Part shown: one piece after another, positions 15,846 through 25,182 of the stretch
How positions within the stretch are numbered: position 1 is the first letter of the stretch
Layout of the letters: the number at the start of each line of letters is the position of its first letter
DNA from: Gayadomonas joobiniege G7
GTDB lineage: Bacteria > Pseudomonadota > Gammaproteobacteria > Enterobacterales > Alteromonadaceae
Assembly (NCBI RefSeq): GCF_000300815.1
Contig: NZ_AMRX01000008.1
Span: forward strand, 372,001 to 436,000
Direction: 5' to 3'
DNA length: 64,000 bases
Made by a program: the position numbers and the translations under genes
The notes under the pieces: model-generated
What the model was told of the DNA's origin: nothing
Database searches by the model: none
The model's input: the letters and a program-made list of their open reading frames with translations, nothing else

Positions 15846-18800
15846 TTATTGATTAATTAAAATTAGAACGTCATTTTGACAACCGCTGCTATCAGTATAG
15901 ATCGCTTGGTATTGGCCAACCTGTTCTGCTTGAATATTAGTGAGTTTTATTTGTCGAATGTCGCTGCTAAAACCATTCGGCCCAATCCATTGCCATGAGC
16001 CCCCAGAGACAGGTTGTGGTCCAATATCTACTGTATCGCCCAAGCTTACAGTGATCTCAGAGGTTTGTGCCCAAGCGCCATTGTTGACTCGTATATAAGG
16101 CGTAATTTTAGGTTTGGTACACTCACCATCACCAAGCGCTACTTGCCATGTCAATTGATTCGAACAGCCATGCACGGACGTAAAAGTTGCTTGATAAGTT
16201 CCTAATTGAGCTTGTTCAAAATTATCAAAGCGCAACGCACGTACTTCAATGGTTTTTAAGTTGCTCGGGCCAGTCCAGTGCCAGCTGCCAGCTACTGAAG
16301 ATAAGGGGCTAAATCTTAATGTTTCGCCTTCATTGATAGTGACATTATTGGCTTGGGTCCAACCACCCTCGTTTATTTGCACTCTGGGCGTTAACGCCGG
16401 AATGCTACACTCTGCTGCAATATAATAGTCAACTGTAGTGCTACATCCTTGCACACTAGTATAAGTCGCTTGGTAGTGCCCCGTCATATCTGCGCTAAAC
16501 GAATCAAATGTCACCTCACGGTTCTCTGAACTAAATCCATTTGGACCCGTCCAATGCCATCGCTCATTCCCATTTGGCAGCGGAGACAGAGTCAACGCAT
16601 CACCTGCAGTCACACTAATGTTTGTTTGCCCGCTGCTCCAAGCGCCGCCGTTTATTTTATGGCGTGCAGTGGTATTGGGTGACTCAGTACAAGAAACTTG
16701 TAAACGGGTTTGTATTTGGCTGGTTACGCCGGTTTTTCCGGTATAAGTGGCAAAATAATCGCCTGCCATGGTTGGGCCGATATTTGTTAAACGAATATCT
16801 TTTTGACTTGATTGATAGCCTTGTGGGCCAGTCCACAACCAGTCGCCATTCACTCGGGATTGCGCAGAAAAATCAACTGTATCTCCTTCTTCTACCGTCA
16901 CCATCTGCGTTGTTGCCCAATTACCGTCGTTAACTCTTACTGCGTTTTGCAAGCTATAGTTCGCTGATATTTCAAACACATTGATGCTGCGAGCTTTGAT
17001 ATCAGAAACAAAGTGGTCGTCTTGTGCCATGTTAACTTGACTAACGACCCCAGTAATATCTGAAAATTCATCCCAATATGTTTTTTGCAGATCCATGCCA
17101 CTTTCTAATCCAAACTGGGTGACGTTAAAATCGAGTTTGTTGTAGTCGGTGTCTGAATTATTGATAACCCATAAGGTGATTTTGCCGTTTTTAGAAAAAG
17201 CCATAGTGCTAACATCAGGCAGCGAGTTGGATTCAGTTTTAATGTACTGACTATCAACGGCATTCGTTGCAAACTTTTTCACCAGGTAATAAGCACGCAT
17301 GCGTCGGCCTTTAGAGCCGTTATCGAAAAATATTGGTTTAGAATAATAGTTATTTTCTTGAATTTCGTTAAAACCGCGCGGCCACAATTCAAATATAGCT
17401 TCGCCTTGTAAGCCGCTCGCGTACATTTCGGTTTTTGCCGCAAAATTACCTAATGCAATGTCAAAATTAGCTTCTAAGGTGGCTTTACCGCCACCGCCAT
17501 GACTAGATTCTTCGTTAAAAGCGTACTTACCAACATTGTTTGCAGCTGAGATGAAGTCAGCCCATGTTTTGGTTTCACTCGACCAATAATTATGTGAGCT
17601 GTAACCATACATATATTGCGTCATATCTCTTTCTTCATACTTATTAATTAAACTAACGCCGCTGCTCAGTGACCAAGTGCCCGCATCCACTAATAAAGGC
17701 ACAGCGACACCGCGAGTATTAAGTTCATCGATCAGGGTTTGGATCGCGATTTTAGCTCGATCAGCGGTAATAACGCCGACGTATTCTTTGGAGGTAGCTA
17801 AGTAGGTGAGTGGAAAGCCAGCGTTATCCATAAACTCAACATAGTCCGCTAAAAACAAACCATATTTAACAGCGTCAAATGATCGTGTACCTGTATCTTC
17901 GCCAGTGCTGCGGTCATACGCGTAGTCGTAAATCCAAGTGGGCAAATTATTCCGATTGCCTTGGCGGTAACCATTGTAATCTGATTCTAAGGTTGCAAAA
18001 AATTTTATATCAGGGTTGGCTTGTTTAATTAAGTTAAGCGCAAATAACTCATCGTCATAATATGCCCAGTTTTTCACCCCCTCGACGATTTCTTGGTTTT
18101 TGTTGTAAGCGATACGCCAAGTATCAAACGGGATATCGTCAATTAACCAATCGATAATTTCTTCAGGGTTGGAAGCGTTAATCAGGTTGCCACCACTGCG
18201 CTCCATGTCGCCCCCCATCATAACAATAGATTGACCAACATCCGCTGCGTTTATTGAAATCGAGGGAGTATTTGGCTCATTCGCTGCCGGTGGTACTTGT
18301 GAGGGGGTATCTTGATAGTCTTGGTAGCGGGCATAAAAGAGACCATAATCCTTGCGACTGATTAAACCATCGCCATCCAGATCGGCTGCGGCATTATAGC
18401 CGTCATCTCCTTCGCGCTTTCCTAGCTGAGTTCTAAACAAATTTAAATCATCTGTGCTTAAAGCGCCATCACCGTCTAGGTCGCCTTCTATCGCGACACT
18501 GTCCACTGGAATTAGGTTTTCAACGCCGTTGATAATTTCGATTTCACTGAGTGCATCGTCCCAGATTCGAACATTATCAAAAATCGCATGGACTGACCCT
18601 GGATGATTGGCTGCGCCTTCAGTGCCTGTGTAATAATTGTAACCATCTAACACATCGACCGTGCCGCCTTTAAATCGAGCGCCTATGGTAATATCTGCTT
18701 GCGACCATTGCCAATCAGCAAAATCGACATCGTACTCGTGATAATAAGCAAATACGCCATCAACATACCAAGTGATACGATTATCATTAAATACCAGAAC

Positions 18801-19313
18801 ATACTCATGCCAGTTGCGCACATCCATATCTGGAATATCAGCAGGGACGCCTTTTACTTGGCTGCCGCTGGCGCTGATCCCATAAAAAGCATGATTCCAA
18901 TAGTCATTGCCTGGGTTTCTAAATCCAAGCGACAGCATATATTGATTGGCTAAATCGCGAATGGCAAAACTGTGTGATGCCCATGCGGTGCCTCCATCGG
19001 CACGGGAACTGATGTGATAATAATCAAATTTAACGGTAAAACGACCATCCACCTGATGTAAAGGGATCCTTAAATACCGTAAAAAATCTACCTCAAGTGC
19101 ATAACCAGCTTTAGCTTCGCTGGTAAAGGATAGTTCGCCATCTTCTTCAGCACCTGTCATAAAATCTGATGTGCCAGTAATGTTGTCAGATAGTGTTTGT
19201 TGATCAAAATCTATTGATGTGATGAGGTTTGCAGCCAGTGCGCTACTCGTTGCAATAAGCGCGGCGCCGCCGAGCAATAGGTTGAGCGAGGTTTTTTTTA
19301 ATGTTTGGTACAT
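15846..19313 (-). CDS. Secreted LamG-dockerin-clan A glycosidase with four Ig-like repeats
   Basis: About 1155 aa; start at ATG 19313 with GGAGG 7 bases upstream. Order: signal peptide (1-28); LamG-like lectin domain (about 30-265, with HAIFDNVRIWD); dockerin-like module (about 277-331) with two calcium loops, DLDGDGALSTDD and DLDGDGLISRKD; clan GH-A barrel (about 350-780) with likely catalytic E510 (ATSKEYVG) and E601/E602 (FNEESSHGGG); then four Ig/PKD-like repeats of about 85-90 aa (790-1155), each with a W-x-W-[TI]-G-P motif. The LamG domain closely matches that of the 37693-40842 protein. It probably cuts the polymer outside the cell. The GH family (GH30/39/86-like) is not assigned. Confidence 0.82.
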   Translation of the reverse strand: MYQTLKKTSLNLLLGGAALIATSSALAANLITSIDFDQQTLSDNITGTSDFMTGAEEDGELSFTSEAKAGYALEVDFLRYLRIPLHQVDGRFTVKFDYYHISSRADGGTAWASHSFAIRDLANQYMLSLGFRNPGNDYWNHAFYGISASGSQVKGVPADIPDMDVRNWHEYVLVFNDNRITWYVDGVFAYYHEYDVDFADWQWSQADITIGARFKGGTVDVLDGYNYYTGTEGAANHPGSVHAIFDNVRIWDDALSEIEIINGVENLIPVDSVAIEGDLDGDGALSTDDLNLFRTQLGKREGDDGYNAAADLDGDGLISRKDYGLFYARYQDYQDTPSQVPPAANEPNTPSISINAADVGQSIVMMGGDMERSGGNLINASNPEEIIDWLIDDIPFDTWRIAYNKNQEIVEGVKNWAYYDDELFALNLIKQANPDIKFFATLESDYNGYRQGNRNNLPTWIYDYAYDRSTGEDTGTRSFDAVKYGLFLADYVEFMDNAGFPLTYLATSKEYVGVITADRAKIAIQTLIDELNTRGVAVPLLVDAGTWSLSSGVSLINKYEERDMTQYMYGYSSHNYWSSETKTWADFISAANNVGKYAFNEESSHGGGGKATLEANFDIALGNFAAKTEMYASGLQGEAIFELWPRGFNEIQENNYYSKPIFFDNGSKGRRMRAYYLVKKFATNAVDSQYIKTESNSLPDVSTMAFSKNGKITLWVINNSDTDYNKLDFNVTQFGLESGMDLQKTYWDEFSDITGVVSQVNMAQDDHFVSDIKARSINVFEISANYSLQNAVRVNDGNWATTQMVTVEEGDTVDFSAQSRVNGDWLWTGPQGYQSSQKDIRLTNIGPTMAGDYFATYTGKTGVTSQIQTRLQVSCTESPNTTARHKINGGAWSSGQTNISVTAGDALTLSPLPNGNERWHWTGPNGFSSENREVTFDSFSADMTGHYQATYTSVQGCSTTVDYYIAAECSIPALTPRVQINEGGWTQANNVTINEGETLRFSPLSSVAGSWHWTGPSNLKTIEVRALRFDNFEQAQLGTYQATFTSVHGCSNQLTWQVALGDGECTKPKITPYIRVNNGAWAQTSEITVSLGDTVDIGPQPVSGGSWQWIGPNGFSSDIRQIKLTNIQAEQVGQYQAIYTDSSGCQNDVLILINQ

Positions 19314-19521
19314 AACCAAACCTCCGTTTAGTAATTAATGTCCAGATAATTAAGGTACTCCTTAGCTCCTCATTGTTTATAAACAGTTTTAGATATCTAA
19401 TCCTCAATAAAATGTTTATTTTTTGTTGGTTTTTTGTTGTGTGTCCAGGGTGAGGTTTTTATTGAGGGTTTGCACTGCTCAATTGTTGTATTAGCATTAT
19501 GAGTAGCTAAGAGTTAATTGA
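19314..19521. promoter_or_regulatory. Divergent promoter region
   Basis: This AT-rich 208-bp gap separates the minus-strand LamG glycosidase from the plus-strand GH2 gene and must hold both promoters. A block CTGCTCAATTGTTGTATTAG at 19475-19494 resembles CTGCTGAATTGTTATATTAA upstream of the sigma gene (31451-31470), possibly a shared regulatory site. Confidence 0.4.
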
Positions 19522-22500
19522 ATGTTTAATTTAGGACAAAAATTATTGGCGGCAAAAACGGTTTTGATTTTTTTGGCGCTATTAGTTAGTCATTCGGCTT
19601 TTGCCCAGCGGCTGACGATGGATTTGAATAAAAACTGGTTGTTTAAGCGAGCAGATATACCTGCAGCAAAGCAGTATGAGTTTAACGATAATGACTGGAA
19701 AAAGGTTCACGTCCCTCATGATTGGTCTTTTAATAACGGGGTTTCACCGAACGGCGCGCAAGGTGCAAATGGCGGTTATTATGATGGTGGCATCGGCTGG
19801 TATCGTCGGACGCTGTCGATAGATGCGCAATGGTTAAAAAAACGTATAGTGCTGGATTTTGATGGTGTTTATATGAACAGCGAGCTATGGGTGAATGGCC
19901 AGTATGTTGGCAAAAAAGCTTATGGCTATATTTCATTTCGTTATGACATCACCGACTATTTAAAACCGGGTGAAAACCAAATTGCAATGCGTGTTGATAA
20001 CAGTAAAGAGCCATCTGCTCGCTGGTATCATCCGGCTGGTATTTACGCACCGGTACAATTGCTGGTGACAGAAAATACCTATATTAAACCGAACGGCGTT
20101 TATGTCACCACGCCAAAAATTGATTCAAATTCAGCACAAATCCTTGTGCAAACTGAAATAAATAAAGAAGATGCAAATAAAAACGTGCGTTTGCAAACTC
20201 GTATTTATAGTCCATCTGGTAAGTTAGTTAACCAAACAGAACAAGCGGTTTGTGAAGATAATAGTTGTACACTAAAAACAAACTTAACTATTCCAAAACC
20301 ACAATTATGGTCTCCGGATTCGCCTAACTTGTACCAAGTGCAGACAAGCCTAATGCTTGATGGTCGAGCGATTGACGAAACTAAAACGACGTTTGGTGTT
20401 CGTAGCATTAAATGGGAAACCGAAACCGGTTTTTGGTTAAATGGAGACGTGGTTAAGTTATTAGGTGTGAGTGAACACTACGAAGGTGGCCCTGTCGGCG
20501 GTGCCTGGACCAAACCCTTATTACGTTGGAAGCTGGCCTTGTTAAAAGATATGGGGGTCAATGCTGTACGTACAGCTCATAACCCTTACCCTCCTATGTT
20601 TTACGAGTTGTGTGATGAGTTAGGCATATTGGTCATGGATGAGATTTTTGATGGTTGGAGCAAAAAAGCCCATTTTGATTATGGCCAACAAGCGTTTGCA
20701 GATGATTGGAATACAGATTTAACCGAGTGGGTTAAACGTAATCGCAACCATCCTTCTGTTGTTATTTATAGCGTTGGTAATGAAACTCGAGGTGAAGAAA
20801 TTGCTCGCAAGCTGGTTGCGCGAGTGCATGAACTAGATAATACCCGACCAGTGACTTCTGGGCATAGTGCTTCTCAACAAATGGATGTATATGGTGTGAA
20901 CGGTGGCAGTGAAAAACGCCAATTTTTTGAAAAAGAAAGACCGCAAAAGCCTTTTGTGGCAACCGAAGCGCCTCATACTTGGCAGACCCGGGGTTATTAT
21001 CGCAGTAAAACTTGGTTTAGAGACGGTAATAAAAGCCCCAAACAAGGTATTTTTCCACTGCCAGATCTGACTGAAAAAGAGATTTTTCATTACGAGTGGG
21101 CTGATCCAAAAACTTGGAAAAATAAAAAGCAGCACTTTAATTCATCTTATGATAACGCAACAGTGCGTATCACCGCTCGCAAAAACTGGGAATTAATGCG
21201 TGACTTACCTTGGTTTAGCGGACATTTCCGTTGGACGGGGTATGACTATTATGGCGAAGCCGGATACGTACATGGGGGGTGGCCATTTCGGTTATTTATG
21301 GGCGGCGCATTAGATGTCGCTGGTTTCAAAAAAGACCTTTTTTATTTTTATCAAAGTCAGTGGACAGATGAGCCTATGGTGCATATTTTGCCACATTGGA
21401 CGCATCCAAGAATGAGTGAAGGCACAAAGGTCCCAGTTTGGGTATATTCTAACTGTGAAGAAGTTGAACTGTTTTTAAATGGTAAATCTTTGGGTACAGA
21501 TAAACCAGGTACAAAATGGGATCAAATGCAAGCTGAATGGATGGTGCCTTGGCAGCATGGTACTTTGCGAGCTGACTGTATCAATCAGGGGCAGCGTGTG
21601 ACTTCAACCGAGCAAACAACCGCAGATGTCCCTAGCCAGCTGACATTGCACAGCGAAACAACTCATCTAACGCCAGCTAAAGATCAAGTCGCTGTGGTCA
21701 CTGCAAATTTATTGGATAAAAACGGGGTTTATTATCCATATGGCGAAAATAGAATCTATTACAAACTTTCAGGGCCTGCGACAATCCGCTCATTAGAAAA
21801 TGGCGATCCGGTTGATACAGCTAAAAACTATGGTGTGAATAACCGTAAAGCCTTTATGGGTGCAACACGAGCTTTTATTGATATTGAACAAAAAAATGCT
21901 GACGTCAGTTTATTTGCTGCTGCAATTTTAGGTGATAAAAGTTTATATACTTCTAACTACGTGACTATCGATACGCAACAAATTGATATTACAGGCCAAT
22001 CGTCTGCAGCCAATATTGAGATATTCTATAGCACCGACGGTTCTCAACCGGATCGTAATAGTCAGCGCTATACAAAACCTTTTCCAGTCTCTGCAGGCAC
22101 TCAGGTTAAAGCGGCGGTTTATCAAAATGGTGAGTTATTATTTGTCATGCAAGAAGGTTTTGCCGACGGATCTGGACTCTTTTGGGGCGACGGAAAATCA
22201 GCCATTAGCTATCAAGCTCAGTCGCAGCAGGATTTGGGTATGTTAGCGATAGACGCTAAGTTTTCAGGTGCCACCAAAAAATCAGATCACCTTGATTTTA
22301 ATGGTAGAGAGGGAAATATTCGCTGGTATCAAGAAAATGATGGTGAAGCCGGTGAGTTTTTACTGACTTTTAGCTACGCGTCTAAAGATAGACAATCTCA
22401 GCGGCCAATGGATTTATATTTAAACAATCAAAAAGTGATACAAATCGATTTTCCAGCAACGGGCGCTTGGAGCGGACAGTGGAAACAAATTTCCGTTAAA

Positions 22501-22605
22501 GTCAATTTAGTGGCCGGTGCAAATAATATCGAACTGCGCACCAAAGGTGAAAGTGGCCCAAATATTAAAGCGTTAGCCATTGAATATGCCAGCGATAAAA
22601 ATTAA
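19522..22605 (+). CDS. Secreted GH2 family glycosidase, beta-galactosidase-like, with C-terminal accessory domains
   Basis: 1027 aa with a signal peptide ending SAFA (residue 28). It follows the GH2 order: jelly-roll domain (30-190), Ig-like domain (200-300), TIM barrel (about 305-610) with NAVRTAHNPYPP, acid/base E421 in YSVGNETRGEE and probable nucleophile E482 in FVATEAPHTW. The sequence around E482 differs from the classical LacZ motif. After about residue 700 there are extra beta-domains: a chitobiase-C-like segment (IEIFYSTDGSQPDRNSQRY, near 835) and a CBM6/35-like domain (about 915-1025). It probably releases beta-galactose or a related sugar in the periplasm or outside. First gene of an operon, 17 bp from the SDR gene. 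Confidence 0.88.
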   Translation: MFNLGQKLLAAKTVLIFLALLVSHSAFAQRLTMDLNKNWLFKRADIPAAKQYEFNDNDWKKVHVPHDWSFNNGVSPNGAQGANGGYYDGGIGWYRRTLSIDAQWLKKRIVLDFDGVYMNSELWVNGQYVGKKAYGYISFRYDITDYLKPGENQIAMRVDNSKEPSARWYHPAGIYAPVQLLVTENTYIKPNGVYVTTPKIDSNSAQILVQTEINKEDANKNVRLQTRIYSPSGKLVNQTEQAVCEDNSCTLKTNLTIPKPQLWSPDSPNLYQVQTSLMLDGRAIDETKTTFGVRSIKWETETGFWLNGDVVKLLGVSEHYEGGPVGGAWTKPLLRWKLALLKDMGVNAVRTAHNPYPPMFYELCDELGILVMDEIFDGWSKKAHFDYGQQAFADDWNTDLTEWVKRNRNHPSVVIYSVGNETRGEEIARKLVARVHELDNTRPVTSGHSASQQMDVYGVNGGSEKRQFFEKERPQKPFVATEAPHTWQTRGYYRSKTWFRDGNKSPKQGIFPLPDLTEKEIFHYEWADPKTWKNKKQHFNSSYDNATVRITARKNWELMRDLPWFSGHFRWTGYDYYGEAGYVHGGWPFRLFMGGALDVAGFKKDLFYFYQSQWTDEPMVHILPHWTHPRMSEGTKVPVWVYSNCEEVELFLNGKSLGTDKPGTKWDQMQAEWMVPWQHGTLRADCINQGQRVTSTEQTTADVPSQLTLHSETTHLTPAKDQVAVVTANLLDKNGVYYPYGENRIYYKLSGPATIRSLENGDPVDTAKNYGVNNRKAFMGATRAFIDIEQKNADVSLFAAAILGDKSLYTSNYVTIDTQQIDITGQSSAANIEIFYSTDGSQPDRNSQRYTKPFPVSAGTQVKAAVYQNGELLFVMQEGFADGSGLFWGDGKSAISYQAQSQQDLGMLAIDAKFSGATKKSDHLDFNGREGNIRWYQENDGEAGEFLLTFSYASKDRQSQRPMDLYLNNQKVIQIDFPATGAWSGQWKQISVKVNLVAGANNIELRTKGESGPNIKALAIEYASDKN

Positions 22606-22622
22606 ATAAAGAAGAAGACAGT

Positions 22623-23417
22623 ATGGATTTAAAACTAAAAAATAAAGTTGTGGTGGTTTCAGGTGCAGCCGGGTTGCCAGGCAGTATTGGTCAAACCATG
22701 ATTGCAAGTCTTGCTGATGAGGGTGCATTACCTGTGTTATTGTGCCAAAGCGAGCGGGGGTATCAATATGAACAAGACCTTAAAGCAAGGGGCATTGATG
22801 CACTATTTATTCAATTAGATATGTGCGATCCGGTTGCAATCGAAAACGCAGTGACACAGATATTGAATAAATACCAGCGTATTGATGCTGTGATCAATAA
22901 TGTGGGTGTTAATGATGGCGTTGGGTTAGACGCTTCTTACGATGAGTTTATGCAATCAATTAAAGTGAATTTAGCCAGCTATTTTATGTTGGTTAAATGT
23001 GCCCTGCCGGCATTAAAAGAGAGCTGTGGCAATATCTTAAATATTGGCTCTAAAGTCGCTATGACAGGACAAGGGGGGACCTCAGGATATGCTGCGGCAA
23101 AAGGCGGTGTTTTGGGATTGACACGAGAATGGGCGGTGGATCTAGTGCAGTATCAAATTAGAGTGAATGCTATTTTAATTGCCGAATGCTGGACACCTGG
23201 TTATCAGCAATGGCTTGATGGAATGCCAGACGGTGAGCAAAAACGTGCTCAGATTGAAAATAAAATTCCTCTATGTAATCGAATGAGTACACCACAAGAG
23301 ATTGCTGATACAGCCCTTTTTGTATTATCCGAGCGGTCATCTCATACCACAGGCCAATTTGTGCATGTGGATGGGGGCTATGTTCATCTTGATAGAGCTT
23401 TATTAACCGCTAAATAA
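22623..23417 (+). CDS. Short-chain dehydrogenase/reductase (sugar dehydrogenase type)
   Basis: 264-aa cytoplasmic enzyme. The Rossmann fold has VVVSGAAGLPGSIGQ (residues 9-23), an INNVGVND stretch near 95, and the SDR catalytic set: Ser in NIGSK, then Tyr/Lys in GYAAAKGG 13 residues later. The end HVDGGYVHLDRALL is classical. Family members oxidise alcohols of sugars such as L-fucose, galactose or gluconate with NAD(P). It lies 17 bp after a GH2 gene, so it may oxidise the sugar that GH2 releases. The sugar is not known. A terminator follows at 23438-23466. Confidence 0.9.
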   Translation: MDLKLKNKVVVVSGAAGLPGSIGQTMIASLADEGALPVLLCQSERGYQYEQDLKARGIDALFIQLDMCDPVAIENAVTQILNKYQRIDAVINNVGVNDGVGLDASYDEFMQSIKVNLASYFMLVKCALPALKESCGNILNIGSKVAMTGQGGTSGYAAAKGGVLGLTREWAVDLVQYQIRVNAILIAECWTPGYQQWLDGMPDGEQKRAQIENKIPLCNRMSTPQEIADTALFVLSERSSHTTGQFVHVDGGYVHLDRALLTAK

Positions 23418-23437
23418 AGCGAATTGAAATAACACTT

Positions 23438-23466
23438 AAGCCGCGATATCCATTGCGGCTTTTTTA
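23438..23466 (+). terminator. Rho-independent terminator after SDR gene
   Basis: AAGCCGC at 23438-23444 pairs with GCGGCTT at 23455-23461, with a 10-base loop and a run of six T residues. It ends the GH2-SDR unit. Confidence 0.88.
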
Positions 23467-23524
23467 TATTAAAACAAAAAAGTTTAACTTTGTGTGTCTG
23501 TTTAGCGGCACAAATGAGGTCAAA

Positions 23525-25069
23525 ATGATTAAATATGCAAAGATCTTAGTCTCCGCCTGTTCGCTTTTGTGTGTTTTATCTAGTGCGAGTGCAATCGCTG
23601 AGCAAACCCCAGATAAACCTAATGTTGTGATATTTTATGTGGATGACCTTGGCTGGGGAGATTTAAGCAGTTATGGCGCGCATAGAGTACAAACACCACA
23701 TGTTGATAAACTCGCTAAAAACGGCATTCGTTTTACTGATGCACATAGCTCATCGGCAACCTGCACCCCCTCCAGATATTCTTTATTAACCGGTGAACAT
23801 GGTTTTCGCCGGAACGCACAAATTCTAAAAGGTGATGCGCCGCTATTGATAGGGACAGAGCAAGCAACCTTGCCAAAAATGCTAAAAAAGGCGGGTTACA
23901 TGAATGCGGTTGTCGGCAAATGGCACCTTGGTTTAGGTGATGGTAAACAGGCAGTGGATTGGAATGGAAAGGTAAAACCTGGCCCATTAGAAATTGGTTT
24001 TGATTACAGTTTTTTAATTCCGGCCACTGGCGATCGAGTACCAACCGTTTATTTAGAAAACCATCAGGTGGTTAATTTAACGCCCGATGATCCTTTATCG
24101 GTAAACTATAAACAAAAAATTGGCAATCGACCGACCGGATATGAAAATCCTGAGCTACTAAAGCAGGGGGCTGATAGACAACACGATAAATCTATTATTA
24201 ATGGGATTAGTCGGATTGGTTGGATGAAAGGTGGCAAAAGTGCAGAATGGAGAGATGAAGATTTTCCGTTTGTGACCACAGAAAAAGCGAATCAATTTAT
24301 TAGCCAGCATCAAAAACAGCCGTTTTTTTTGTTCTTCTCATTTCATGATATCCATGTTCCAAGAGTGCCACATAAAATGTTTCAAGGCTCGACCGAGATG
24401 GGTGTGCGCGGTGACGCCATTGTGCAGATGGATTGGATAACAGGGCAGGTGGTTAATCATTTAGAATCACTTAATTTACTCGACAACACCTTGATAATTT
24501 TTACCAGTGACAATGGCGCTGTAATGTTTGACGGATACCATGATGAGGCGTTCAGCAAACAAGGTAGCCATAAACAAAATGGACCCTTTAAAGGGGGCAA
24601 GTATAGTGCGTATGAGGCGGGCACTCGTGTGCCCTTTATTGTTCATTATCCAGCCAAGGTTGAACCAGGTATCAGCAGTGCATTAATGAGTCAAATGGAC
24701 ATTTATGCGTCGATAGCGGTTCTATTGGGTCAACCCTTAGCAAAAACCGAAGCCATAGATAGTCAGGATCATTTGTCTGCGTTATTCAATGCGACCTCAC
24801 TTGGCCGTGAATTTTTGATTGCAGAAACCCCACACACCAGAGCGCTCCGCTATCAAGATTGGAAATATATACGACCAACAGCAAAGAAAAAACCTTCGTT
24901 AGAAACGCTCAAAAAAATTGCGAGTGGCGTGCAAAAAACGCCTCAGCTTTACAATTTATCGGCTGACATCTCTGAATCAGTTAATTTGGCCAATGAACTT
25001 CCGCAAAAAGTGCAATTTTTGGAAAGAAAAATGCGACAAATTGAGCAGCAGACTGAGCGCTATAAATAG
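23525..25069 (+). CDS. Secreted S1-family sulfatase
   Basis: 514 aa from ATG 23525, chosen because GAGGTC precedes it; the open frame from 23453 would run through the preceding terminator. Signal peptide 1-24. The formylglycine site is C80 in ATCTPSRYSLLTG. Other family marks are VIFYVDDLGWGDL, VGKWHLGLG, a DIHVPR segment and IIFTSDNGAVMFD. This is the arylsulfatase group (metal-dependent sulfate-ester hydrolysis, periplasmic or secreted). It needs a formylglycine-generating enzyme, which is not in the window. It is followed by a palindromic site and the RpiB-like gene. Confidence 0.92.
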   Translation: MIKYAKILVSACSLLCVLSSASAIAEQTPDKPNVVIFYVDDLGWGDLSSYGAHRVQTPHVDKLAKNGIRFTDAHSSSATCTPSRYSLLTGEHGFRRNAQILKGDAPLLIGTEQATLPKMLKKAGYMNAVVGKWHLGLGDGKQAVDWNGKVKPGPLEIGFDYSFLIPATGDRVPTVYLENHQVVNLTPDDPLSVNYKQKIGNRPTGYENPELLKQGADRQHDKSIINGISRIGWMKGGKSAEWRDEDFPFVTTEKANQFISQHQKQPFFLFFSFHDIHVPRVPHKMFQGSTEMGVRGDAIVQMDWITGQVVNHLESLNLLDNTLIIFTSDNGAVMFDGYHDEAFSKQGSHKQNGPFKGGKYSAYEAGTRVPFIVHYPAKVEPGISSALMSQMDIYASIAVLLGQPLAKTEAIDSQDHLSALFNATSLGREFLIAETPHTRALRYQDWKYIRPTAKKKPSLETLKKIASGVQKTPQLYNLSADISESVNLANELPQKVQFLERKMRQIEQQTERYK

Positions 25070-25086
25070 CGCTTCTCACCGTTAAA

Positions 25087-25102
25087 AGTTCGTATACGAA
25101 CT
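25087..25102. promoter_or_regulatory. Perfect 16-bp palindrome upstream of isomerase gene
   Basis: AGTTCGTATACGAACT is its own reverse complement. It lies about 80 bp before the RpiB-like start, in a 113-bp gap. This is a candidate operator for an unidentified dimeric regulator; I did not find another copy in the gaps I scanned by eye. Confidence 0.5.
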
Positions 25103-25182
25103 AAATTAACTAAACTTATGAAGCAGGGCGCCAAACAAGTTAGCATAGCTGTTAGCAAAATAAATGAATTGGAGAGATAGTT

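Noticed and set aside
23453-23524. Upstream N-terminal extension of the 23525 sulfatase
   Set aside because: It would start inside the preceding terminator and precede the signal peptide; GAGGTC supports ATG 23525.
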